Below, piece after piece: positions 1-12,340 of a stretch of 64,000 nucleotides of DNA. Each line of letters starts with the position of its first letter. The first letter of the stretch is position 1. Source of the stretch: Paraspadella gotoi (Eukaryota > Chaetognatha); NCBI GenBank assembly GCA_051294375.1, contig CM119268.1:9866370-9930369 (forward strand), written 5' to 3'. The notes beneath the pieces are model-generated. The model was not told the DNA's origin and searched no databases. It saw nothing but the letters and a program-made list of their open reading frames with translations. Made by a program: the position numbers and the translations under genes.

Positions 1-640
1 GGAATTTCGTTCGGTGGGCAGATGCCGTCGATTCTTCACCATCAAAGTCGCTCCTCCTCTTCCTATCAATCACTCATTTCCTCGCTACCTTCTCAGGCCT
101 CCCTCATTTACTCCAAAGCAAGGTCCAGGTTCTCTTCCAGTTCTTTAGTTTGCTTTGCAAAGAAAATGACGATCAATCATTAGGGGTGTCGTTATTTATA
201 ATTAATTATTATTCTATATATTATTAATATATATATATTATATTTCACACATTATTCACGTCGACAAGATAATTGACACATAGCAGTCTCCCTGCAAGGA
301 TTCAATAAAAGACATTCTCTAACAGCTATTTATTCACTCCCAGAAGACCACGGTCTGCTTCCCAGCTAGTCATGAAGTGGTATGATATTTATAGATATTT
401 TTTATTACTATAGTTACATTGTATACTCCCGTAAGTCACAACGTAATAGACTGGTAATTCTGTGAGCAAATCCGAAAATAGAGAGATTTATTAAGTATGA
501 TTTAGTGTTTGCATTGATTGTTTAAGCAGAAAAAAATTTGAAAATTGTTCTATTTTGGTAAAAAAAGCGGAGAGCTCGTTCACGAAAAACTGTAATTTGA
601 AGGATCTGTTTGTCTAACGGCATCCTTGCTAAGCGGGTCT
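1..640. other. AT-rich non-coding sequence, probable RyR intron
   Basis: No open frame here resembles RyR or another family I recognise. The stretch is AT-rich (for example the TATA-like run near 215-240) and ends just before the first recognisable RyR codons. It is read as intron upstream of the exon interrupted by the 25-N gap. Confidence 0.5.
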
Positions 641-670
641 TTGTAATCGCGAACAGGCCCATGCTTGTAA

Positions 671-1568
671 NNNNNNNNNNNNNNNNNNNNNNNNNGCTCG
701 TGGAGGCGGTGGAGGGCGTGGTCAAGGGCGAGGAGAAGGGAAAGAAGGCGGGGACGAGGACGCTGCGGGCGGAGACGTCCTACGCCGCCGTNNNNNNNNN
801 NNNNNNNNNNNNNNNNNNNNNNNNNNNNNNNNNNNNNNNNNNNNNNNNNNNNNNNNNNNNNNNNNNNNNNNNNNNNNNNNNNNNNNNNNNNNNNNNNNNN
901 NNNNNNNNNNNNNNNNNNNNNNNNNNNNNNNNNNNNNNNNNNNNNNNNNNNNNNNNNNNNNNNNNNNNNNNNNNNNNNNNNNNNNNNNNNNNNNNNNNNN
1001 NNNNNNNNNNNNNNNNNNNNNNNNNNNNNNNNNNNNNNNNNNNNNNNNNNNNNNNNNNNNNNNNNNNNNNNNNNNNNNNNNNNNNNNNNNNNNNNNNNNN
1101 NNNNNNNNNNNNNNNNNNNNNNNNNNNNNNNNNNNNNNNNNNNNNNNNNNNNNNNNNNNNNNNNNNNNNNNNNNNNNNNNNNNNNNNNNNNNNNNNNNNN
1201 NNNNNNNNNNNNNNNNNNNNNNNNNNNNNNNNNNNNNNNNNNNNNNNNNNNNNNNNNNNNNNNNNNNNNNNNNNNNNNNNNNNNNNNNNNNNNNNNNNNN
1301 NNNNNNNNNNNNNNNNNNNNNNNNNNNNNNNNNNNNNNNNNNNNNNNNNNNNNNNNNNNNNNNNNNNNNNNNNNNNNNNNNNNNNNNNNNNNNNNNNNNN
1401 NNNNNNNNNNNNNNNNNNNNNNNNNNNNNNNNNNNNNNNNNNNNNNNNNNNNNNNNNNNNNNNNNNNNNNNNNNNNNNNNNNNNNNNNNNNNNNNNNNNN
1501 NNNNNNNNNNNNNNNNNNNNNNNNNNNNNNNNNNNNNNNNNNNNNNNNNNNNNNNNNNNNNNNNNNNN
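671..1568. other. Assembly gaps inside the SPRY2-coding region
   Basis: Two N runs (671-695 and 792-1568) bracket a 96-base coding island. The larger gap probably holds the SPRY2 exons between RAETSYAAV and the [11 protein letters not shown] exon. Any ORF drawn through the Ns is meaningless. Confidence 0.95.
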
Positions 1569-4372
1569 ATATATTTTTTATTGTTTTGCCTAATATTTTT
1601 ATGATTTCTTATTCGTCTTTTATATTGTTAACTTTTTTTTAAATTTATTTTTACTTGATACAAATGCCGTTGACTGAGGTCGTCATCAAATTTATTGATA
1701 CCCATATTTGTAATAATAAATCATTTTTACAGACGGTGAACCTTTCGGAAAACCCGGCGCCCCTGGAGACGTCATTCGGGAACTCTTATAGATTTGGATC
1801 TCAACACCATCAGTAAGAAAAGCGATGAAACCAAGAAAACCAATGACAATTTTTTCCTAGTTACCATTAGAGTTCCGATAACCTGTTAACAGTTAACGGT
1901 TATTAAACTGGTTAAAATAGATTTTAACTTAACCGTTAATATATTTATTTTAACGGTTAAATTCGTTAAATTTTCAAGTATTGATTTTTATTATTTTTGT
2001 TATGAAAACTTTGATTTTTTAAGAGAAACAGTTTTTTTTTCCTGTCCTCTTATTCTCCTATCCCTTTCTCACTATATTTTTCCCGCCTGTCTGCTTCTAG
2101 CATTTTCCCCCTTTTTTTTTCTTTTGTTATTTTCAACACTTTGTTAAACTTTTTGTTCTATCCTAATCTCTTATCATTTTTTTCTGCCCTTCCAGTATTT
2201 TTTTTGACGTTACTTGTCTCCTAATTGTTTTCGTTTTTCGCTTTCAGCTATAATTTTTATACATTTACATCAAAGAATATGCCTTGAAATATATATATGC
2301 ATCTGCATATACTTTTTCTTGCAAATAAAATTCTTAGCATGCAATAATATTCTAGTTTTGGCTAATAATACAAGTAAATAATCTTTTCTAATTTTTTATT
2401 TTTGAATCAATCGATCAGTTCAACCATTCGATTAATAAATTGAATATTCATAATAAGAGGATAACAAAGTTTTATTTGTTTGACAAAATAACGGGTTTTT
2501 ATTCCAAAAACGGACATGTTTCGAACTTTAGTTTTTTCCGAGTCCTCATCAGCGCGTTGAGAGTCAAAACATGTCCGTTTTTTTTAATAAAAACCCATTG
2601 TTTTGTAAACAAATAAACTTTGCTTCACTTATCTATAAACGCAACGAAAAGAAAGTCTTACACAATATTCATAATTATATTTATATTTATGGTCAATTGG
2701 TCATGGGTTTTATGAAAGACTAACAACAGAAAACATGCTTTTCAGAAACTAACAACTATAAAAATAATGAGGAAGAGAAATAGAAAAAGAAAAAGCAAAA
2801 GCAAAAAAAAGAAGAGAAAGAGAAAACAAAATATACAGAATTGAATTACATTGTGCTTTTAATTTCATGAGTCAAAAGAAAAGATTTATTTATAAGTAGC
2901 TTTTTTTAATTAGCTGATGGGTAGATTCAAGATAGTTTTCTCAAACCAATTTCTCATTTAATCAACTATTTATTGTGTACCTCCATCCACTCCTGAAATA
3001 GAAGAATAAAGACGATTCAGGAGCCGGAGTTAAGGAGAAAAATACCATTAAATACTTTAATTATCTTTTAAAATATTAATATTTTGAATTTAAAGTTAAA
3101 TTATAAAATTAACGCGATTTTAACGGTTAACCGTTGAAAAACGTTAGTTTTTAACGGTTAAGGCGAAGTTCCTTAAAAATTAACGGTTAACGGAACCCTA
3201 GTTACCATTATCGAAGCAATGAGACCTACCGCTCCTGTTTGTAACACCCAACATTTTTTTAGGACTAACCTCGAAATGATTTGAAGGTAGAACATAATTT
3301 TACCCGTTGCCAGGTGGCGCATTAAGCGTGACTAAATAAACACTGAACAATACACGGGCTTCTCTCCTCACATTATACGAAACTGCTTTTCTTCCATCTC
3401 TGCTTGAAACGCTGATTCTTTCCCTCCCTCGATTTCAGGCTTCACCCTCAACGGCGAGATCTTGATGGACTCGACAGGATCAGAAACGGCATTTCGAGAC
3501 ATCCCTAACGAGCGAGGCTACGTGCCCGCCATCACGTTGGGCGCCGGTGAGATATGGAGAGAGCGCGGTATTCGATCTGATCATTTTTGGGATGAAGATT
3601 CACGTATTTATTCAACACAATGATGTCACTTTCGAATTTAGATTGCAGAAGATTGTTTAAATTGCATCGATAAGTTATGAGGCAACTTAATTAGTTAAAT
3701 ATAAATTACCTTTTTACAAAGGTCAACGCGCCAAACTCAACTTCGGCCGCGACGTAAACTCACTCCGCTGCTTCACCACCTACGGACTCCAGGAGGGCTA
3801 CGAGCCCTTCCAGGTCAACATGACCCGAGACATCACCCTGTGGTACAACAAGGATCTTCCTGTATTCGACTCGGCCGCTCAACAAGATCGACTGGAAATC
3901 ACCAGGATTCCCGCCGGGTAAGGAAAAGGGAGAAGTGAGGTTTAGGAGTTCTTATGAGATCTTTCCCGGCGCGTCTTGATTCAAAGTTTGTAAACAAACA
4001 AACGAACGAACCTTTTTTTTTTAATTTGGACAGAGACTCCTCACCGCCGGCTCTCAAAGTCTCCAGTAAATCCTTCGGAACTCTGTCTAAAGTCCAGACG
4101 GAATATCTCAGACTCAGTCTTCCCGTCACCGTGCTCGAAGCGTCAAAAGTAAAAATCAACTGCTTTGTTTTTCTTCGATTATTTTCCCCGTTTTTTTTTT
4201 TTTTTTTTTTTTTTTAAGTTTCTAATTAGAATTTTTGAAAATTTCTTTTCCCGATTTCTAGGCAAATCAGTCGTCGAAGCGATCTTCCATTCACATGACG
4301 CAAGTTCACGACATGACGACGATGCCGAGATCACAAGATGACTACGGTGAGATAGAAAGAGAGAGAGAGAGA

Positions 4373-4439
<67 letters not shown>

Positions 4440-4551
4440 GATCCCTTTTTTAACCTTTTCACCAGGCGATCCCGTTCCTCAGCCAGAGCCAATGCCCATA
4501 ATCACCAGGAGTTCACCGGGAAAGTTTTTGTCGGATCAAGAGCCTTTGAAG
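696..4551 (+). CDS. RyR: RyR exons: end of RY repeat 2, SPRY2 domain and following linker
   Basis: The exons seen are about 696-792 (cut by Ns), 1733-1812, 3439-3546, 3722-3917, 4034-4148, 4262-4346 and 4466-4551. [10 protein letters not shown] matches the RAEKTYAV motif at the start of SPRY2. [29 protein letters not shown] and [10 protein letters not shown] are the hallmark RyR SPRY2 strings, and LKVSSKSFG and YLRLSLPV follow. SPRY2 is part of the cytosolic clamp surface of the channel. Exon 1733-1812 reads [11 protein letters not shown] in one frame and LIDLDLNTI in another, so about 2 bases are extra (or 1 missing) near 1778. The junction to the next exon then restores ISFTLNGEI. Exons 4262-4551 encode a Ser/Pro-rich linker that is not conserved between RyRs. 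Confidence 0.9.
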
Positions 4552-5769
4552 GTAAGTTAAAAAAAATAGGGCCAATAGTTTTTTTCTTTAAGAAAGCGTC
4601 GGTAGGTATAAAAAAAAACTATCAGATTAGTATAGACAATTAGACATTGATTCGGATCAATGTGTCATAAAAACTAGAAATGAATAACAAATATAATTCC
4701 GGGGACAACATGCCGTACCGCCAAGAATTTCGATTCTCGACCATCCTTCCGCAATCCTCTGCCGCCCCAACTCCCTCTCACACGCTCCTCCGGCCACCAC
4801 ACGAAAAAAAAAAGGATGTTTTGAAGAGATTCGATTCTTCTCTTTCGATCGGATTTTTGAACATCGAGGACGAGAGAAACAGACAGGTTGGGTCCCCGTC
4901 CGACGTCGCCCTTCGCAAGCTTCGGAACTCCCTCTTTTTTACCCTCCCCGTATGACCCTTTTGTTTTGTTTTTTTTGTTTTTTTATTCCTACCCTCGTTT
5001 TCCGGTGACGCCAATCCCTCACCGCCCTCTGTCGGCGATTTCGCATGCCATAGTTTTTGTTTTTTTTAATTCGCGCTCGCTCGGCGTTTGCCCTCTAGCG
5101 GTAGATGGTAGATGGTTAGTCTTTTTTTTGTTTTACTTCGTCGTTCGAAGTCACCAAGAACGATCGAGTGAGAGTTTCTGTTCTCTCAAGTCCTGATGAT
5201 CTGTTTGGCGCTTGAAAGGCTGAAGTCTGAAGCATCCTGTCAAGAGAATGTGCCCGCTCTGGGGGAGTCCGCGTTGCGCTCAATGTTCGTTAGTATCGCT
5301 AAAGCTCGAATTCCATCGCTTTGCCCGTTTTTATTGTCTTACGAACAACAGCCTAATTCACTGCATCGATTAGGAAATATCTTTTTTTCCTTCTTTTTTT
5401 TTTGCGGTTTTCCTGGCTGTGAACGCTGGTGCTATTATGGACAATTCTCATAAGTTTATTTCGATTTTTTCCTCACGGCTGACCCAACTGGGACCATCTC
5501 CTCTTTGGACCCCATGTCTGCTCTTTCCCTCTGCATCAACAACATCCCCGCCACCTCTGCCACTGTAAAAAACCCCCGGAAACGACTCAGGCCCGCGCCC
5601 GTTCCAAATCCCCCACTCGCAGTCTCCTCAATCTGCCGGACGCCATTCGCAATGCCGGAAGTAGGCGTGGCTCGGTGGCGTCGCTTCTCGGAGTCGACGG
5701 CGCCGGCTCGAGGAGAGGATCCGTGGCCTCCGTCATCTCGGAGAAACTCGGCGAGATATCGGTCCGACG

Positions 5770-5800
<31 letters not shown>

Positions 5801-8800
5801 TTACTCTCTCCTCTCTCTGTCTCTCTCTCTCTCTCTATCTCTCCTCTCTCTGTCTCTCTCTCTTTCCTCTCTCTTCTCTCTCTCTCTCAAATAATATTCA
5901 ATTCTCTTAATTTTTCCTGATAATTTGTTTTTCTTATCGACAGAAGCGCGGAAAATCCCCATTTAGAGGGCTGTTTGGGAAAAAGGTATTTTTTAACGTA
6001 CTATATTATACTTTTGCCGATTGTATAACTTTTCTAGACGTAGCTCGTAGAAAATTCATAATCGTAGATAGTCGGTTTTTCGGAGACAGACAATTTAAAT
6101 ATCAAAACAAACAGAGTTTTCTCCAGATATTTGGAGTCTATGAATATAATGTTGATTTCTGTGTTTTGAGTGCTATGCAGCCAATTTGGCTAAATTGTCG
6201 AAAGTTAATCTAAAATTGTTTTGGTCTTTTTCAGGACCCAAATGCTGCTGCAATGGACGGTAAGTTATTTTGTTTTATCTTTTTTTATATATATAATTTT
6301 ACCCCACTAACTATTCGCCCGTCTTAAAAAAAGGCTATCAATATTTATGCATCTTAGGTTTAATATAGAAAACTAATATTAACCTAATTATCCCTTAGAT
6401 GTTCCTACTATAATATACAGTGAGCCTGCTGATGCTGCTGAAAAAGATATGCAAGGTATATTGTTTTCTACAAAAACATTTTTTCATCTTGAAGTATCTC
6501 GTAGCGAAGCAGTTGAGAGAAATTTTTAAACGCATGACTGTTTGATGAAATGATCTTTAAACAGAGATGAGCTCTGCTTAAAAAAAAGCCCGTTATTTCG
6601 CTGTCGCAAGTTTAGCATATTAAACTGGCAAGAAGTTCAATTACTGTATTTTTAGTATTTTTTTTTTTATCCCTGAGAAAATATCTTATATTCGTGTTTG
6701 AATAACGTTGTAGTCGTTAATTACGTAGCGACGATTAATAAAAAAATAAAAAAAAGAAATAATGAGTAAAAATTGTTCGATTCCGTATTCATTACAAAAA
6801 AAAATAACGACGACGACGACGACGTGCACATCGATCAGGCGAAGCGAAAGAGAGTCTCCTCGGCAGATTTAGTAGAAAGGGAAAGAAGCCGCCGCCGCTT
6901 CCGAACCTGACGACCTCATCGGCGTCGGCCCCAGCCTCCAAGCCTTCCTCGCCGTCGTCGAGACAGGCCGAAGAAGTCGGTACGTGCCACGGCTCGAGAG
7001 CTTCATTGCGCCATGGCTGTCTTCCCTCTAGCTTTTTTTGCGCCACGGCTGTCTACCGTCTAGCTTTTTTTGCGCCACGGCTGTCTACCGTCTAGCTTTT
7101 TTGCGCCGCGGCTTTGTGACACGCTTTCTTTTTTAATTTTTTGTCAAGAGTTTTTTTTCTGAATTAAACTTTCAAACGCTTTCTCTCTGTTCGACGCCGA
7201 TCGCTGCTTACTGAACGATTTACATAGACGTTAGTCGACTAATAATTCAATTTATTTATAAATATTTATTATTTAGTATTCACCATCGAGATTTGAGCGG
7301 AAGTAATTTAATCAAAATAACGAAACATCCAAATTTATTTTATTAGACTTTTTAGGCTTTTATCTGATATTATCTCTATATTATCTATTATTTTTTCTGT
7401 ACGTTCCATAGGTTTTTAAAAAAATTATATAATTCTTTTAGGATTTTAAAAGAAATAAATTAAAAGAATTAAAGTGAATTAAAAAGCTGAACAGCTTTTA
7501 TTAACTTAGTAATTCTGAGTTATTTATCTTCTGTTAGTTACTTTCTGGTTGTTAAATGAATAAAGACGACTAACCTTTCGATCCCGCACCGTTTTCTTAA
7601 CGCCTTTCGTACTAAAAAACCAAAAACAATTAAACCGGAAATGCTCCACCGAAAAAAAAAGAGCATCCCTCTTTCGACGCGCCCCGAGCCGACGCTGAGC
7701 CCGCCCAAGCTCCGCCTTTAGTCGTTCCCATCGTCTCGCCCCAGCCGGCCACCCTACACCCCGATGTCAACTACCACGGTAAGGGCTTTTCCCATTTCGA
7801 TCTTCGGCATCGTGCGCATGATGCGTCCAGACATCCGTCCAAAGCCCAGTTTTCTCTGAGTTGATATTCATCCCCAGGAGTGACGAACAATTAATACTGA
7901 AAAGACGCATTCTCCCTCTTCCGGTCGTTGTTTTTTTGTTGTTTTTTTCGATTCCCTGGCTTTTTCGCGCATTCCTTCGTTGCCAGCCTTTCGTTTCGTT
8001 GCTCGCTCTTTGTTCGCTTCTCTTCTTTGAGATCGCATTTGAACTGAACTTTTTTTTTTTGTTCGCAGCGGATGCAGCCAAAGACGCGGGTCGCTCGCTC
8101 TTCGAACCCGTGGACATGGCGGCCGAAGCCGATCCCTTTTTGGCGGTGAGGAGAAGTTAACTGTTATAGTAATACAATTAGTTGTTTTCCTTTATTTATT
8201 TTAACTATTTTCCATCTTGTAACCCATCCTCCAGTCCACGGAAGAATACTACTTTTCCATCCACGTGTTCCCGGGTCAAGACTTGACCCGGGTCAACGTG
8301 GGTTGGGTCGGACCCGGATTTAAGTTCTGCGCGGAGAACTTCCGCCTTCAGGACACGAGGACTTCGACCGTCTGCGCCATCGACGAGGAGGGATACGTGC
8401 AGGTTCCTTTGTTGAAAACGGAACAGAATTTATGACAAGTCAATGTCAATACGACAATATGCAAATGAGATTGATGAATTCAATCTCATTCTTGGTTGTA
8501 TCAAAAGTTCCTTCCTTATATCTGTTCTATCCAACATTCGAGCTTTCATTGACAGAATTAGTCTGCCAATCAATTAGTTAATCGATCATTCCATTCTTCA
8601 ATCTATCAACCGATCTTTAACGTTGTGTATCATTAATTAACCTACTGAAGAGACAGTAATAATTGTTACGAGGTAGCGACAGAACCGTTCAATATAAGCA
8701 GTCCCAGAGCTTCGGATCAGGCTGTAACACCGTGTTACGGGCGGGTGAAGCGCTCCGTCCCTCTTAACTGCCAAGCGACCGCCGGGCTAGAACCCCGGAC

Positions 8801-11800
8801 TCTTTGGGTTAGGAGGCGTATGACTTGCCTCCTGCACCAATGGCCGCTGATGAACGGTTTGTGGATTTTATTCCACCATAATATATGCAAATCATTTTTT
8901 ATCCATAATCCAAATTTTTTATCAACAATAAGTTGACGTTTCATAAACTAATCGTTCTCAACTCTTCATTCACAGATTTCCAACGAACGTCGGGAATGTT
9001 TGGTCTTCAACGTGAACGATCTCATCCAATCAGTTTCACAGGCGAGTTTAATTTAGTACATGATCATTGATCAGTGATCACTAAAACAAACGGAATCGTG
9101 ATAAACGGCACTGAACTTCTCTTTCTTTCCTATGTAAAGTATGTATAATGTATTTGCTTTAACTTTGCTATTTATTATGCTTTCACTCTTTTCCTCCTGC
9201 TTTTCCTCCTCATCGTCTTTCTCCCCCTCTTCCTCATGATCGTGACTAAGAAGAAAGTTCTTAAATTCTATCCATGATTCGCTTCGTCGGTCGGTCGGTC
9301 GGTGTCACTCCCTTGATCCCCAATTCGTCCTTCAGGAGAGCAAGTCCATCTCGTCCGGAGTCTCCGTCGGTTGCATCGCGGATCTCGACACGGGCATCCT
9401 CTCCTTCGCCATCAACGGCAGGGAATCCCCGCTCAAGTATCAGGTCCGTGTCCAATGGGGTCCATATGGTCGATTTAGGAAGTCACACTCGAACAGAAAG
9501 ACCCGAGTATGTTGTTATTTGTTTGTTTACTTTGTTTGTTTTTTTTTTTGTTTTTTTTAGGTTGAATGCGGGACGAAACTTTTCCCAGCCGTCATCATCG
9601 AACCAACGAGCAAAGAACTTTTCCAAATCGAGCTCGGACGCACAAAAGTGAGCGTAGGCAGAGGCCGCGACTCTACTCATCAATTACATACATTATATTT
9701 ATTATAATTTGTTTTAATTAACGCTCTCCTCAGAGCACGCTTCCGCTCTCGGCCGCCTTTTTCCGGTCCCTCAACAAATCTCCGGTGCCGATGTGTCCGC
9801 CGAGACTCGAGGTTCAATCATTGAGGTATGGAATCTGGGAAGAGGGAGAAGTTTTTCTATAGGCGAAGGCAGGTTTAATTGGTAAAGAGTTCGAAATATG
9901 AACTCAAAAGAGAAGTTATATTTAACAGGAATTAATTTAAAAGTCAAGGACGTATAAAGAGATAATTAGCAGATATATATGTACGTTTTCTGTTTTAGTT
10001 TAATATAATAAAGATCGCATTTTCCGTGGTTGAATATTAAAGGCAAGAAACAAAATACTGAAACGATAACAAGTCAAACCCAATCTTACCCCACCCCCAC
10101 TCTGACTTCAGACTAACATCCTGGTCCCGGGTTCCCAACACCACGATTCGCTCCCAAGCGTTGAAGATGTCGGACACGAGAGGTTGGAGCCTCTTGGCCG
10201 ACGATCCCGTTTCCTTCATGGCCATCTACATCCCGGAGGAGGATCGTTGCTACGATATTCTCGATCTCGTCGAATACAAGACTCTCTTGAAGTCAGTGGA
10301 ATAAATTTTTTTTTTTCGGCGTAGAACTTAAAATAATTTTCAACTGACTTTGACTTTCTCATAGCTTCCACGCTCAAACCCTTCGTCTCTACGGCGCCGT
10401 CTGTTCCCATGGCAACAACCGCGTCGCTCACGAGTTGACGAAACACATTGACGAAAAACAACTCATCTGCGTCATTCAAGCGCCTTACCTCTCAGGTAAA
10501 TGTTCATTTCGCGATGAGTCACAATTAAACATTTAACGTAATATAATTCTTTACGTCTTTCTTTAGGAACTCTCCGAACTGCCTTCTACAGTCTGTTGAT
10601 CCAAATTCACCTGGAGAACCATTCGACCGCGAGGTACTAAAGTTTGAACTTTTAGTTTCTTTTAATCAACATCAGCATTTGATACTTTATAATCTACTAT
10701 CGCTATTATAACACTACATTTAATATCCCCATCCATTGTAAGAAATACTATAAAACTAAAACTTCAGGTCTCCCTTTCCACCTCATCATCATTTTACCAA
10801 CATAACGAATATTTATGGGTAAATTTGGTTGCACGCGTATCGGAACTGTAGTTCATTTTCAACGATTGCACTTTCTGTCTTCCAGTATTCGAGTAAACCA
10901 AGCTCGGCCTACGAGATGATTGGCCGAAAAGAATTGTTCTTCGACTCAGCTTGTTTTGGGGCCGGTCCACGTTTGATATTGGCCGTGATTACACGCCCTT
11001 AAGTGTTAAAATTTGCACGAGGGTGTTCGCGTTTGCTCGAGGAAGATAATCGGGCAAAAAAATGTCTTTTTGACTTTTGTTTATTTTACTTTCGTCGCAG
11101 AACTTTGACGCAAAACGAGTTCATAATCCCTCTGACGGAAGAAGCGAAAAACAGAAAATTAACGACCGAAGATTCGCCCTTTCCGTCGGTCGCTGGCGGA
11201 GTTTCCATTAGACCTGGAATGGACACCAATTCAGAGTGAGATTTGGGAAATGAATTTAATTAGTGAAAAAAATTGATGTGATTTTATTATATAAAAAAAA
11301 AGAAAGAAAGAGAAAGAAAGAAAGAAAGACTCACTGACTTAAGATACAAGGAATTAACTGTCAAAACCGTTTTTATTTTCTAGTTTTCAAGCTTCTTCTG
11401 TAGCCGTTTATCCCCTTCGGAAGAAATAAATAAATGAATGATTCAATGACTGAATGAATGAATGAAAGAATTTATAAAAGATTCAAAAAGAAAAATAGAG
11501 AGAGAAAAAAAAAGAAAGAAGAAAAAAAGAAAGAAAGAAAGAAAGAAAACAAACAATTCATCCAAACGATTGCGTCGCCAGGTTCGCGGGAAGCTCCGGT
11601 GGCGCCATCTTCTTTCCGCCTCCGTTTCCGATTGAGATGCTAAAGACGATGGTGCTGGAGGGACTCAACGACGCCGTCCGCAAGGGCATCAACCATTGCA
11701 GGGATCCAATTGGAGGATCCAACTCAAACCTTTTCGTGTAAGTTCAAATATTAAACGGTGAGATTCAAGTATTTTTTTTATTTCGCAATATTCAAATGAG

Positions 11801-12249
11801 TCAAGTCGTAAATTTGAATGACATTCTAGTATTTTTTTTTATTGGGAATCACTTTTATAAGGAAGCGCGTCATGATAGTTAATTGCTTTAGAAAAGTTCG
11901 CTCGAAACTTAGACGAAATGATTCGAAAACTGAAAAAAGTTTTAAAATTATCTTGATTCTTGAATATTCGAATTCAGAATTCAAATTCAGACGTCAGAAA
12001 AACATAAATTATATAATACGTCCAGAATATTTCCGAATATATGTATCATTAATCTTAAAATTAAAAAAACTGTTAACGCTGATGAAGGCTTGTACATACC
12101 TAAGCCGAATCATGTCCGTTATTAATAAAATAAATCGTTGTTGAAATTAATTTCAAACTCTTCTAATTACCAAATTAAAAGTCAAATCGACTTTGCTTGT
12201 GACTAATCGAGTAGGTTGAATATAATTTTGACAAGAGAGAGAGAGAGAG

Positions 12250-12340
<91 letters not shown>

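Noticed and set aside
610-1593. A 327-codon open frame on the + strand
   Set aside because: Almost all of it is Ns. Only 696-791 is informative, and that part belongs to a RyR exon.
8774-8848. A functional tRNA gene (loop containing CAT)
   Set aside because: The anticodon stem has mismatches next to the loop and the T stem is imperfect around the B box, so it is listed only as tRNA-like.
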